From Schizochytrium sp. TIO01 (taxonomy: Eukaryota > Sar > Bigyra > Thraustochytrida > Thraustochytriidae), in the NCBI GenBank assembly GCA_004764695.1, contig SMSO01000025.1, positions 5,386,362 through 5,450,361 on the forward strand: a stretch of DNA of 64,000 nucleotides, given 5' to 3'. Within the stretch, counting starts at the first letter, position 1. Every line of letters begins with the position of its first letter. A program made the translations under genes and the position numbers. The notes beneath the pieces were generated by a model, which saw only the letters and a list, made by a program, of their open reading frames with translations, ran no database searches and was not told where the DNA came from. Of this stretch, positions 1 to 11,152 are shown piece after piece.

Positions 1-524
1 TTCAATCACTCACTCATTCACTCATTCAATCACTCAAACGAGGGCTTCCCAACTTCCTGCAAAGCACACCACAGAATCTCTTCCTACTACCTCTACTGCC
101 ACCGCTAGTGCTCTCTACCTTCTATCCGACTGCCCGTTTGCAACGAATGCGTGCTATCTATACGCATAGCTAGCGAGCGGTCTATCTATCTATCCTCTAT
201 CCAAGTGGAAGCAGGTCACTCGCGACGGCACGTCCCCGCAGCGGGCGGCGATCACTGGGGAGCAAGCACGAGATCGCGCGTGCGGGGACACCGCAGGTAG
301 TGCGGGGGGCACCCGCAGGGCAGTGGAGTGACCGGCCGATGCGCGTTTCGGAGGGAGTTGAATGGGGCAAATGGGGCAAATGGAGGCTCGAAGCAGAAGG
401 AGAAGAGCGAGCTGTCCACAGCAGGAGAAGACAGCTTTGGATGCGCGTGCAGAGGGACTCGAGGAAGAGGGCGGAGGCGGCAGAGGCGGAACGGGAAGCG
501 GCGGAGGAGGCTGCCGAGATGGCG

Positions 525-561
525 TTGATTGATTGATTGATTGATTCATTCATTCATTCAC

Positions 562-596
<35 letters not shown>

Positions 597-640
597 CACA
601 TTGATTGACTGATTCGTTGATTCGTTGATTCAGTCAGCAG
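525..640. repeat. (GATT)n microsatellite
   Basis: Tandem GATT units are broken by short ATTC blocks and drift into a GATTC pattern at the right end. The repeat lies inside the first GC-rich island. Confidence 0.9.
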
Positions 641-760
641 GCATCCATTCAGGCAGCGCAGACGCAGTTTTCGGCGGCGATTTGGGAGGCATATGAGCGA
701 CGGAGGGATTTGGGTAAGTGAGTGACTTGATGGAAGGCAGTTCGCCAAGAACGAGTTTAG

Positions 761-787
761 TTTGCTTTGCTTTGCTTTGCTTTGCTT
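761..787. repeat. (TTTGC)n microsatellite
   Basis: About five tandem pentamers TTTGC. Confidence 0.85.
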
Positions 788-1842
788 GATTGCTTGCAGA
801 GCCTTTTGCGCGAATTGCGCTGAGATCGCTCGATGGAGAAGATGTGGCCAAGGTCCTGGAGGCTGAGGCGAAGCTCGGGACGTTGCGAGGCAGCGAAGAC
901 GTGCGTGGCGGCATCAGAGGAGGCGAAGCGCAACTGCAGAAGGTGCGTGGAAAGAACTGAAAGCTTGCGCAGCTTCCTCGCGGGGATGCACGCGATGTCA
1001 CGTCGGAGTGGTGAGCCGTTTGGGCTGGTAGAAACGGAGTGCCAAGCCAACGCAGGAAGAAGAAACCTGGGTGCGAAGACACTGTAGGCTAACGCGAGTG
1101 TTTCGCAGAAAGATAGAGAGCCCAAGACGGAGCTCCTGAGAGCGAAGCAAGCCGCCTCGTGAAGCGAGCGATTAAGGGAGGCGCCGCAGGCCGAGAATGC
1201 CCGCCTCGAGGGGCCTCCACGCATGCAGCTGCTTGGGAAATAGAGGTCACTTCTTCCACTGAGACGCAAAGATCTGAGTCGCACATACAGAGCGTTAAAG
1301 AGTCTGCACAATCTTTAGGCGACTTGGATTCCATTGTTTGGAAGCTTTGCGAACTGTCGATAATAGTGGTACGTGTGTCTTTAGAGAAGCTTGGACGAGG
1401 GTGTAGCTCCAAAGGCACGAAAAACCAACGCAGAAGCTGACGAGTGAGGCAGCAGGTTGAAAACCAACCAATATACTTTGATTGCTCTCCCCATTGTCCC
1501 CGTCACTCCGTCGTACTCTCCCACTAAAGCCCGTCGCGTCCGCAGTTCTTCTAAAGGATCGAAGAGCTCGAGGAAACCTTGGGGTCAACCTTTCAAATAT
1601 TCTGATTTTCATCGATCACTCTATTTGCTTTATATTAAATCCAACTGCTTTTCTCAAAAACTCTCATATCTCGTAGTAGAAGAAATCCAAGACTTTAAAA
1701 AGGCAACAACCTTGGTCGACCCTGTCTAATAGAGGTGGGTATTTGTTAGCATAGTAGTTTAGTTTCTGCAACATGAAAGGAATACCTAGAGCATCATAGT
1801 GTATGGTGCCATACTTCAATTTAAGGCGCAGACTTTGAGAAG

Positions 1843-1902
1843 CAAACCCAAAACTCCAAACCCGAAACCCCAAACAAAAACAACAATCACACAACAGTCA
1901 AC
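1843..1902 (+). promoter_or_regulatory. A/C-rich 5' leader of first protease gene
   Basis: About 60 bases immediately upstream of ATG 1903 are almost only A and C, including ACTCCAAAC and CAACAATCACACAACAG. A similar leader precedes the second protease gene. It looks like an unstructured 5' untranslated region. No TATA box could be assigned with confidence. Confidence 0.4.
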
Positions 1903-3057
1903 ATGATTATGTCGATGCGAACTCTCGTTTTTTGCTTTGCTTTGGCGCTATCCAGCATGGTTGCCAAGGCAGACTATATTACCATGGAGGTTGTCACCAA
2001 CGAGTATGACAACATCACCAGTATTATGGACACACTCATCACCAAGGCAACGTCCGGCTGGAATAGCCTTATCAAGGAGACCCAGGAGTCTATTACTTTC
2101 ACTCAGGCTACCAGCCTCAAAAAGTACTGCGACATCGACTACACGATCTCTGCAGGCACCGAAATTGAAGGCTTGCTTGTCCTTCTTCAAATTGTTGAGA
2201 CCGAGAGCACCTCAATTGTGACCTCTGAGATCTGCACCTTTGCCCTGGAAGACAGCACTTACTTCCCCCGCATTGGCCTCATCACCATGGATCTGAGCAA
2301 GGCAAAGGAGTGGAACAAGCAGGTCCTTGATAACATTTGGGAGCACGAAATCGGCCACCTCCTCGGTCTCGGTATGCTTTGGGAGCGCTACGGACTTGTC
2401 TCAAACGGCGCTTACACCGGCGAGAACGGTATTTACGGCTACGAGCGTGTCGGTGCCTCTGAAGGTGTAGAGAGTGTCCCTGTACAGCGTAGTTTGTCTT
2501 CGAGCATTTACCATTGGGATGACTTTGTTCTCGGTGCCGAGCTTATGACTGGCCGCATGAACGGACACTTCCACCCTCTTTCCTACGTGACCGCTCACTC
2601 TTTGGTCGACCTTGGCTATCAGATCAACTCCAACAAGGCGGATTCTCTTGACCTCGTTGAGGATGATTATGATAATGATACCACTGGTGTATGGATTGAT
2701 CTTTTTCACGACTTTTCTCCTATCACCTCTGACCAAAAGGTGCCCGTCTTCAGTGATGGAACCATTTCCTACAAGACTGTACAATTTAGCGACTCTGACA
2801 ACTCCTCTTCTAGCAGTAGCACCAGCAACTACTACTACTATGATGATGATCACCCCCACCCTAGCACTTGGGAGGTTGCTATTACTGTTCTCTTTGCCGT
2901 CGTTGTGGTTGCGCTCATTGGTACCTGCTGCGTATGCTTTTACCGTCGTCGTATGATGAAGCGCGCTGATGCTCCGACTGAGCCTAGCAAATTCGAAGAT
3001 TGCGAGCTTCCGCCTATTCAACGTCAGCAGAACTCGCACTCTATGAATGCTGTCTAA
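1903..3057 (+). CDS. Leishmanolysin-like (M8) surface metalloprotease, one module
   Basis: This is a 384-residue type I membrane protein. A signal peptide (about 1-23) ends in AKA and is followed by one metzincin module. The zinc site is HEIGH at 148-152, followed by LLGLGMLW, with a third His candidate at H204 in YHWDD. The Met-turn candidate is M215 in ELMTG. This order (HExxHxxG, then HW, then ELMTG, then a DLGYQ stretch) matches short M8/leishmanolysin-like peptidases. A Ser/Tyr/Asp-rich stalk (298-320) leads to one transmembrane helix (about 323-346), a YRRR stop-transfer and a tail ending MNAV. It is the first of five same-strand paralogues, so it probably acts outside the cell while anchored in the plasma membrane or a secretory compartment. 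The substrate is unknown. ATG 1903 starts directly before the signal peptide. Confidence 0.88.
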   Translation: MIMSMRTLVFCFALALSSMVAKADYITMEVVTNEYDNITSIMDTLITKATSGWNSLIKETQESITFTQATSLKKYCDIDYTISAGTEIEGLLVLLQIVETESTSIVTSEICTFALEDSTYFPRIGLITMDLSKAKEWNKQVLDNIWEHEIGHLLGLGMLWERYGLVSNGAYTGENGIYGYERVGASEGVESVPVQRSLSSSIYHWDDFVLGAELMTGRMNGHFHPLSYVTAHSLVDLGYQINSNKADSLDLVEDDYDNDTTGVWIDLFHDFSPITSDQKVPVFSDGTISYKTVQFSDSDNSSSSSSTSNYYYYDDDHPHPSTWEVAITVLFAVVVVALIGTCCVCFYRRRMMKRADAPTEPSKFEDCELPPIQRQQNSHSMNAV

Positions 3058-3263
3058 TATGACACTCTAAATCGCAACACGTCTTTATTCATACTAGAAG
3101 ATATTCGTACCATGATTGAGCCCTTAAATGGGTACTTTAAAACAATAAATGATGGCTTCGTCACAGATGATATTTCCTAGCTTGCTCACGTCTTTCGAAA
3201 TCCATAAGTTTTCTGTCATGCTGTCCTCCTTTTACTTCTCAAGATGCATGTATTCATTCTATT

Positions 3264-3610
3264 TGATGCATCTCTGGCAAATCCTAATGCTAATGTGTGG
3301 TTGTCATTCTGAAATCAATTGAGTTTATGTCTTGCTCATTTCCTATGATTTCCAAGATGAACGTATTCCACCCTGATGCATCTCTGGCAAATCATAATGT
3401 TGGTATGATGGTATCATTTTGAAATCAATCGAGTTTCTATCTTGCTTTACGCCTTTGATTTTCCACTTGTTGCATCTCTGGCAAATGATAGTGTTGATGT
3501 GCTGGTATCATTTTGAAATCACTTGAGTTTATGCCTTGCTCACTTCCTATGATTTCTAAGATGCACGTATTCCACTTGATGTTTTGGCGAATCCTTATAT
3601 TAATGTGCCT
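3264..3610. repeat. Diverged tandem repeat, about 100-bp units
   Basis: Units begin near 3264, 3374, 3470 and 3578. Shared landmarks are GCATCTCTGGCAAAT, TGAAATCAATYGAGTTT, CTTGCTCAYTTCCTATGATTT and ACGTATTCCAC. Units 2 and 3 are closest; the fourth is partial. Confidence 0.8.
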
Positions 3611-4303
3611 GAGAGTGGCCACAATGACCTAAGCCGAAACAGGTTCTAACATAGATTTATCTTCGATTCAGCTCACAAGATACTATGGGATATGTTTCCA
3701 CAAATTATTCGGCAAAAACTGTCGAGCAAGCCAATCTTTAAGAAACACGTACTGCTCGATATTCAGCATATTTGAACTTTTGCTTTTGCTCGGAAGGTGC
3801 TACTCGTACTAGAGATCGGCTTATGCAGAAAAAGCTATCTTTCAGTAAAGTTAGATCCCAGAATTATTCAGCATAATCATTGCAGCTGAATCATTTTGTC
3901 TTTACTTTTGCTAGCGCTTATAAACAACAGCAAACTCAGCAAAATCATGCGTCGAGACTCTTCAAGAAACTCTTAAAGCGCCTCGAAAAGGGGTGATATG
4001 TTGCCTTGCATCACTTAAGGGTGTTTATCAATGCAAAGACACATAGATAACGAGGGAATATAATGTCCTTCTTGGGCATTTTGAAGTAGACGAAGTAAAT
4101 GTACATCTGAATCTGGTCAGAGAAAAATATTCAGAGCAACGAATTCAGAGTTGTCCATATCTTGCTGAATACGGATGAATTCAGGATTTGAAAGTGGAAA
4201 GAGTGATCTCAGTGCATGCATAGCCCTATACATATTCTCTGCGTATAACTTAGTTCTTTTTCCATTTGTAAAGTCGTAACCTAAATAGTGTTACCTGATA
4301 ATA

Positions 4304-4336
4304 TATGCATTCATGCATGTATGCATGCATGCATTT
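4304..4336. repeat. (CATG)n-type simple repeat
   Basis: Alternating ATGCATTCATGCATG and ATGCATGCATGC blocks. Self-complementary. Confidence 0.8.
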
Positions 4337-5636
4337 GCGCGCTTTATCCCTCATGGCCTCCTTTCAATAATTTCGCAATTGCAATTTACATTCAGAATAG
4401 GTGCCCCATTATTTGCGCCCTCAAATTTCCAATACCAACTTGCAGAAATCAACGAGGAACAAACGAAAAACAATAGCAGTGAATGAAAACTAAAAAACCG
4501 CCGGCCAAAAATATTTCGGGCAATCCTTGGCAAGCGATGATTCCCTACCTTGGTGCAAAGCAGGCCGAGTGTTATGCTCAGGGGTATGCACGCAGTCGAA
4601 GCAGCAGATGCAAATGCATCTGAGAGATGCCGGGGCGGGCTCCAATTGCCAGAAGCGACCCATTCGCACGAGAGGGCACGCGTGGAGCGACCACAGCCGC
4701 TGTGGGCAGGAAGCGCCGGCAGACGCCGATGCGCATCCTGGGCGGCCAAAGGGCACACAGCGCTGCGGGGCCTCCGCGTTGCCTCCACGGTGCACGTGCG
4801 AGGGCTGCCCCGCAGCAGAGCACAGCCCAGAGCGGTTTGCGAATGGGCGTGTCGAATTAATTCATCGATCAATTCCACAGGAACGAGGCATTTGGAAGTC
4901 TGCGCGAAGAAAGACATGGGCTCCTACGGCGGTCAGTACGCACTGTTAGAAGGCAGCGCATGGAGTCAGGAGTGGCCTGAAGTGAAGGCCTGTTTGAGCT
5001 CGTTACTTTTCTTCTCCTTTGTTTTTTTTGCTCTTTGGTTGTTTTTGTTTTGCGTGCCTGGATTGTGGAAGAGATGATTTTAGGTGCCGTCGGTATAACT
5101 ACTTCGAGTGCAGATGCACTAAGAAAGCAAGCTGAATTTGGCTGCGTATCTTGCCACTGAGTGGGCGCGTGTAAGGAGTTGCGGATTTTGTTTGGCCAAG
5201 AGAAACGCAGAGCTCGGGAGTCGGGGTCGAGTAAGCGAAACGTAGACAGCAAGTGCTACAGAGGAAGCGTGGCGTTAGCTGCAGCGGGCAAGTCGCTCCT
5301 CTGCCTCCGGCCATTCATTTATTTCCTTTTCCTGGTTACTTTCGAAATTTGCGAGTCGCCGCCCCTTTTTTTTTAAGAAAGAAAAGGATTGGGGTTTTCA
5401 TTATAGTTACCATTGCCGGACTTAGGAAGCCCATCAATAATCTTGAAGTCACGCGAAGGTATCTCGGCTTAGAAGGCCGAAAGCAAGAAACTACCACCCT
5501 GAGGGTGGAATCCTTTATTTTTAATTTAAAAACAAAAGAAATAAGGGAAAAGAGGTTCTCTTCCCGGTCTTAAGGGGAGAAAGCTTAATGCGATAAGATG
5601 TATCCTGGACAAATTGATTTTAGCATTGCATCTCAC

Positions 5637-5714
5637 CACCAAACCTTCAACTCCAAAACCTAAACTCTAAACTCAAGAAAACAAGCCACGTTGCAATCAA
5701 CCTACGGCACCAAG
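5637..5714 (+). promoter_or_regulatory. A/C-rich 5' leader of second protease gene
   Basis: About 80 bases upstream of ATG 5715 are A/C-rich and share AACTCCAAA and CTAAACTC-like words with the leader of the first protease gene. Probably a 5' untranslated region inherited with the gene duplication. Confidence 0.35.
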
Positions 5715-6857
5715 ATGATGAAGGCAATTGCTCTGTGCATGGTGCTTGCACTCTGCAATGTTCTTGCTTCTGCAGACTATGTAAGCATGGAGGTCACCAC
5801 CAACGAGTACACTGATATTGCAGACATGCTCCCGACTCTCCTCACCAAGTCCTACCAAGGCTGGAACAACGTCATCAAGGATACCTCAGACTCCATTACC
5901 TTCACCAAGTCAACCAACTTGAAGAAATTTTGTGATGTTGACTATACTATCTCGTCTGGAACCAAGATCAGCGGACTCAAGGTTCTGGTTCAATTCGTTG
6001 AGACCGACAGCACATCTCTAGCGACCACTGAGATCTGCGCTTTTGCCAAGCAAGGTAACTACTATTTCCCTCGCATTGGTCTTCTCACGATGGATCTTAG
6101 CAAGGCTAAGGAGCTAAACGCTCGGGTGCTTGATAACGTCATGGAGCATGAAATTGGACACCTTCTTGGCATTGGCACTCTCTGGGAGCGTTACGGCCTT
6201 GTGAAGAATGGTGCCTATATTGGCCAAGGTGGTGTCTATGGCTATGAGCGTATTGGGGCTGCATTCGGTGTCGAAAGTGTTCCCACCCAGCGCTCCTTGA
6301 CATCGAGCCAATATCATTGGGATGATCATGTCCTTGGTAGTGAGCTTATGACTGGACGCATGAATGGCAAATTCCATCCACTTTCCTCCGTTACCCTGAA
6401 CGCTCTTACCGATCTTGGTTACCAGGTGTGGCCGAACCGTGCCGATGCTCATGATGCACTTGACAACAACCGTGGAAATGACACCACCAGCGTTTGGATT
6501 GATCTCTTCCATGACTACCAATCTATTAGCGTCGATCAAAAGGTACCTATCTTTGCTGATGGAACTATTTCTTACGAAACTGTCCAGTTCTCTAGTGCTG
6601 ACGCTATTTCCTCAAGCTCATCCGAGTCTAGCCACTACCATACTTATGAGCAGCACCCGAGCACCTGGGAAATTGTTGTTACTGTCCTCCTTGTCGTGGT
6701 TGTTCTTACTCTCATTGGCACTTGTGGTGTTTGTCTGTACCATCGTCGTGTGCAAAAGTTTGGAAATGATCCCACTGAGCCAGTCAAATTTGATGACGGC
6801 GCATACCCTCCTGTCCACCAGCAGCAGCAGAATGCGCATGCCATGAATGCCGTATAA
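5715..6857 (+). CDS. Leishmanolysin-like (M8) surface metalloprotease, one module
   Basis: This 380-residue paralogue has the same layout as the gene at 1903. It has a signal peptide (1 to about 20), zinc motif HEIGH at 145-149 followed by LLGIGTLW, a third His candidate at H201 (YHWDD) and M212 in ELMTG. A Ser-rich stalk follows, then a transmembrane helix at about 320-342, LYHRR and a tail with PTEP and terminal MNAV. The frame stays open to a TTG at 5691, but ATG 5715 gives an immediate hydrophobic signal sequence and is preferred. Two cysteines near the module start (C73 and C108 region) are shared with the paralogues and may form a disulfide. All catalytic residues expected for the family are visible, so it is probably active. 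The substrate is unknown. Confidence 0.88.
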   Translation: MMKAIALCMVLALCNVLASADYVSMEVTTNEYTDIADMLPTLLTKSYQGWNNVIKDTSDSITFTKSTNLKKFCDVDYTISSGTKISGLKVLVQFVETDSTSLATTEICAFAKQGNYYFPRIGLLTMDLSKAKELNARVLDNVMEHEIGHLLGIGTLWERYGLVKNGAYIGQGGVYGYERIGAAFGVESVPTQRSLTSSQYHWDDHVLGSELMTGRMNGKFHPLSSVTLNALTDLGYQVWPNRADAHDALDNNRGNDTTSVWIDLFHDYQSISVDQKVPIFADGTISYETVQFSSADAISSSSSESSHYHTYEQHPSTWEIVVTVLLVVVVLTLIGTCGVCLYHRRVQKFGNDPTEPVKFDDGAYPPVHQQQQNAHAMNAV

Positions 6858-9800
6858 ATAACTTTCAAAGTCTATATAATAACTACATCTTGCCTGCACT
6901 TCACCCTCATCTTTCAATCTTTGAATCTCTGCATATGTGACAAAGCGATTGAAGAAGTAAGAAACTAGCTAGACATAACTAATACAGGAACTCAAGTTGA
7001 ATACTGGCTACAACTGGTTTGAGGGTCCCTCTATTTGATGACCTTTAAATCACTAATCCGCAGGTATTTGAAGACAATCGTCTACATGGTATCTTAAATT
7101 CTCAGATAGTCGTTGTCTTCTTTCCTGCATTCCCGTCGAAGATGAGAAACTGAATTCTCCGAGATTTAGCGAAAACCGATGCCCTCTATATGATGATTGG
7201 GACATCCAGCTCACTCTACTATAGACAAATTAAGCCTCATCACTTGTACTTTGCCAAAAAGCATCTTCAATTTGCGCATGGCTCGGGTGGACAAACTTGT
7301 TTGCATAGGAAAGAAAAATTCCAACATTTCAAGTTTTAGACTGAAATTCATCATAGGTTGTTCTTGTGACTCGAGCGATCAAAGAAACCAACAATTTCGA
7401 CTCGAAACGGTTTGTCCAAAGTTGCCAATTATTATATCAGTAGCATTGTCGACAAAGGCAAAGTTTAGACAGGATGACTCAACCCTAATCAGGGGTTCGA
7501 TCAGAATCTTGGTTCCAAAGAACGAACGCAGCAAATATCTTCCCTCACCTGCTCCTTTGCAACATTTTGTTTTCGACTCTGTGTACTACTGTTCAGTTCA
7601 AGACCTAGATGATTACAGTTGCCTGCGATTTTGCGCAATCGATCTCTTGTTGGATCGAACTTAAAGTAAGGCTTTACTGTGCAGATCTGATGAGGAGTAG
7701 ATACAAACAGAGTTATGCATCTGAATTTGCGTCGAATGGTCTCCTAGTAGTAGCTTGGTCGCCGACGAAAACGAGAATTCTAGGCATCATTGCTTGTTAA
7801 CCCTAATCGGCAAATCTGTTCTTGCGTTGAGTTTAATATTTAATAACGAGAGAATACATTCTTCTCGTATACCTTTCGTATTCTGAAAGATTAGTTTTCG
7901 CTTTGTGCAATCCTCAATCAAATTTCGGGTTAGCAAGATGTGCTGCGATTATGCATCAGTGACGAGATTCTACCCTTAAATGCCATCATTTGGACTAGAC
8001 TTTGCTTCAACCTCTGATTTTCAGACGATAGGGCGGAAAGTAGCTATCTGTCTAATGCTCAGATTACCTGGTAATCGCGGGACAACTTTAAACAAAACGC
8101 TGCTATTAATAAAGCGAAGACTCAGCCAGCTTAGCCCAGCCCTAAATCGAACATCCTATAAATATCTTCTCTCTGCCTCACTTTCCTCGCCTATTTAGCC
8201 GGCTGCCCGTGCATTACGGCCATTTGCTCTTGCTCTTACTTCATAAAAAAAACACTGCGCCCCTCACCATCGTCCTGCCCGCTCATCTCTTGCATCCCAA
8301 GTGCTTTCCCAATCGCAGCGCGATCCACAGAACGAGCCCAAAGCAGCACGTCAATGGCAGGTAGGCAGCCTGTTCCAATAAACCGCGGCGTTCAACCTAA
8401 CGCAGTGGAACGAACGAGGTAGTTAAACGAATTCTGAATCATTTTCAGAATCTCGTTCATTTCGCCCTGAAATCGGCCGATTTCAGACCACGCGGCGTCT
8501 GGCGCCGGATTGAAAAGCGCTCGAATGATGGAAAACCCACGCCTTGCGCCGCAGCGGCTGCCGGTCGACAGGGCGTTCGTGCGTGCGCGCGGGCAGCCGG
8601 CCCCGGCGTCCTGAGGAAGCCTCGCTCCTCGCGGGAGCACGAGCCGGAGGCCCTGCGAGACAGACAGCACGCACGGCGGTCTTTCGCTGTGCCCACAGTT
8701 GACCGGGAGAGAGAAAGGCCGAGAAGCTAAAAGGGAACCCGGCACGGGCAAGCGCGTGCAGAGACGAAGCTGCTCGAGTGAGAGCTCTTCTCTTGGCCAA
8801 GGATTCGAAAGATCTGGCGGCGGGGATCTGCTCAGAGCTCGAGCGAAATGCAGCATGCATATGCATCCATTCATCCATGCACTCCGTGGCCTTGGACGCA
8901 GGCAGATGAGGTGATAGACTGGCAGAGGGAAGTCGTCTGGCGGGGTCTGCGGCGTCGTCGCTGGCAACGCCGCTTGGGCGGCCCTCGCAGAAGAAGACGC
9001 CGCGAAGGCACTCAGGCCGGTGGCGCAGTGCAAGAGGGAGTTTGCATCACGCAGGCGGCAGAGGAAGTTGGGCACTGGCTGAGGAGAAGGAAGGAGGGAG
9101 TTTCAAAGTTTCAATGTCTGGGCGCTGACTGATTTGAAGACCCTCGCGAAAACATCTGCGTACCTGGGCACTCGGATATACGCAGCGTTGGGTTAAGGAC
9201 AGCGGCTTTGTGCGAAAAAGCGCTGAGGCAGTCCTGTCCACAGGGTCTAAGGCCCTCTGGGCGTCCGAACGCAGACAGCTTGGGCATCGTGAGCATGGTG
9301 ACTTGTTCATAGGCACGTCTGGGAAGCCAATGAATCGTCGCGAAGTGCACGAATGGCGGAGATGCATTTGTGCAGATGAACCGCCTACTTTAGCGGCAAA
9401 AGGAAAAGGAAATGGAAAGAAAAAAATGTGCCAAAGTCTGAGAATTTCTCAGCCTGAAGTGAGGAGATGTCTGCGCCAAAGCGTGCGATGTCCAATAAGG
9501 CAGGGCCTTTGGATGGTGTAGAAAAGTTTCAGGTTGCTCATATTGGATGAGCGTTATGAAAACCGGGGAAACTGCGCCACTAGGTCGCGTGCAATGAAAT
9601 AGAGTAATGTTCAAGCTGACAAACTTCCCATAAGGCTTGTTCATAAAAGTTTATATCGGCTGGAAGATATCTGCGGTAAAGAGCTGAAAACTTCACTAAT
9701 GAACGCCTTTCAGTAGCATGCAACACTAGTTTCGTCTAGCACTAATGCACAAAGACTAAGAGTTAGTTCCTATTACAGCACATATGAACTTTTAGCTCTG

Positions 9801-9961
9801 TTGAAATATCATATGAAATGTTCTTATCAGAAACACTGTTTGAAATAAGAAAAGAAATTCAGACATGTTCGCCTAAACCAATTCAGCAAAACCAAATCGT
9901 GACATTTCTGAGATCAGGTTCAGTTGCCTGATCAAGTCCAGCATATACACCCTGTAAGAAC
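6858..9961. other. Gene-free stretch between protease genes 2 and 3
   Basis: AT-rich unique DNA to about 8200 is followed by a GC-rich island (about 8400-9400) with a CATCCATTC-type simple repeat near 8850-8880, then AT-rich DNA up to gene 3. A 155-codon frame at 7197 and a 227-codon minus-strand frame across the island show no family motif, and I do not call them genes. Confidence 0.55.
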
Positions 9962-11152
9962 ATGACGGCACTTTTCAAGTCCTTGCTTTTGGCTCTCTGC
10001 TGTGCCTTTGTGGCGCTGCCGAGCCCTGCTTCCGCAGAGTATGTGACAACGGAGCTCGTTACCAACGAGTATACTGAGCTCGAGGATATCCTTCCAGAGC
10101 TGCTTCGTCGTACTCGCGTCGGCTGGAACAAAGTAATCAAGGAGTCTCAGGATACAATCACCTTTACTCAAGCAACAAACCTCAACAAGTACTGCGATGT
10201 AGACTACACAGTTGCAGCCGGAACCCAAATCAGCGGTCTACTTGTACTTGTGCAATTCATTGAGACCCAAAGCCGTTCTCTTGCCACAACCGAAATCTGT
10301 GCTTTCTCTAAGCAAGGCGATACCTATTTCCCCCGCATTGGTCTCATTACCATGGACGTCAGTAAGTCCCGGGAATGGGTCATGCAGGTACTTGACAACG
10401 TTATGGAGCACGAGGTTGGCCACCTTCTTGGACTCGGAATTCTCTGGGAGCGCTATGGTCTTGTTCAAAATGGTGCCTACATTGGAAGTGGCGGTCTTTA
10501 CGGCTACGAGCGTGTTGGCGCTTCGATTGGTGTCGAGAGCGTACCGACGCAGCGCAGCCTATCTTCAAACACTCACCACTGGGATGACAACGTTTTGGGT
10601 GGAGAGCTCATGACTGGCCGAATGAACGGCAAGTTTCATCCCTTGTCAGCGGTCACACTCAACGCTCTGACTGACATTGGCTATCAAGTTCACCTCAACG
10701 AGGCCGACGATCTTAGCCTGATTGAGGATGGTCCTGGCAATCTGACTTACAGCATCTGGATTGATCTCTTCCACGACTACCAGCCGATCGCCACGGGCCA
10801 AAAGGTTCCGGTCTTTGCTGATGGAACTCTCGCTTATAAATCTGTCAAATTCACTGATTCTGATGGTGAAAGCTCCTCCTCTACCTCTTCGTCTGAGTCC
10901 TCCAGCGGCAGCGGCGATCACTATCACTACATTGTATCTGGCCCGAGCACCTGGGAGATTGTTGCGACTGTTCTTCTTGTTGTTGCCATGCTTGCACTCT
11001 TTGCCACCTGCGGTTTCTGCCTTTACAACCGTCGCATGCAAAAGTTTGCTAACTCCCCCACGGAACCAATGAAGTATGCTGATGGCAGCTACCCTACTGC
11101 CACGGACGCACGTGACACACATCAGCATGATGGCGCTTTGGGCGCCGTTTAA
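9962..11152 (+). CDS. Leishmanolysin-like (M8) surface metalloprotease, one module
   Basis: This is a 396-residue type I membrane protease and the third paralogue of the array. The signal peptide (about 1-25) ends in ASA. The zinc motif is HEVGH at 150-154 followed by LLGLGILW, with a third His candidate at H206 (HHWDD) and M217 in ELMTG. The Ser/Gly stalk (about 303-320) is longer than in genes 1 and 2. A transmembrane helix (about 332-353) is followed by LYNRR, PTEP and the C-terminus LGAV. The DGT(L/I)xY stretch near 287-292 and the LFHDYQ stretch near 269-274 are shared with the other one-module proteins and probably form a small C-terminal subdomain. It is probably active at the cell surface. 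The substrate is not predictable. Confidence 0.88.
   Translation: MTALFKSLLLALCCAFVALPSPASAEYVTTELVTNEYTELEDILPELLRRTRVGWNKVIKESQDTITFTQATNLNKYCDVDYTVAAGTQISGLLVLVQFIETQSRSLATTEICAFSKQGDTYFPRIGLITMDVSKSREWVMQVLDNVMEHEVGHLLGLGILWERYGLVQNGAYIGSGGLYGYERVGASIGVESVPTQRSLSSNTHHWDDNVLGGELMTGRMNGKFHPLSAVTLNALTDIGYQVHLNEADDLSLIEDGPGNLTYSIWIDLFHDYQPIATGQKVPVFADGTLAYKSVKFTDSDGESSSSTSSSESSSGSGDHYHYIVSGPSTWEIVATVLLVVAMLALFATCGFCLYNRRMQKFANSPTEPMKYADGSYPTATDARDTHQHDGALGAV

Larger units (their letters stand above)
1..1902. other. Gene-free stretch with GC-rich island and simple repeats
   Basis: No reading frame here resembles a known protein. The stretch opens with ATTC/ACTC-type simple repeats, then a GC-rich island from about 200 to 1450 containing GATT and TTTGC microsatellites. 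From about 1460 to 1900 the base composition drops to AT-rich. The last 60 bases before the first protease gene are an A/C-rich leader with almost no G or T. Several open frames exist on both strands of the island, but they overlap one another and are of low complexity, as expected of GC-rich DNA. Confidence 0.6.
3058..5714. other. Gene-free stretch between protease genes 1 and 2
   Basis: Contents in order: a diverged tandem repeat (3264-3610), AT-rich unique DNA to about 4300, a CATG-type simple repeat (4304-4336), a GC-rich island (about 4490-5300), two small hairpins near 5464-5508 and an A/C-rich leader before gene 2. No frame has recognisable protein similarity. Confidence 0.55.

Noticed and set aside
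7197-7664. 155-codon plus-strand frame between protease genes 2 and 3
   Set aside because: Composition resembles the surrounding AT-rich spacer. No motif, signal peptide or similarity to the paralogues.
8392-9075. 227-codon minus-strand frame in a GC-rich island
   Set aside because: Overlapping frames on both strands have equally long openings, composition is low complexity, and no motif or signal peptide is seen.
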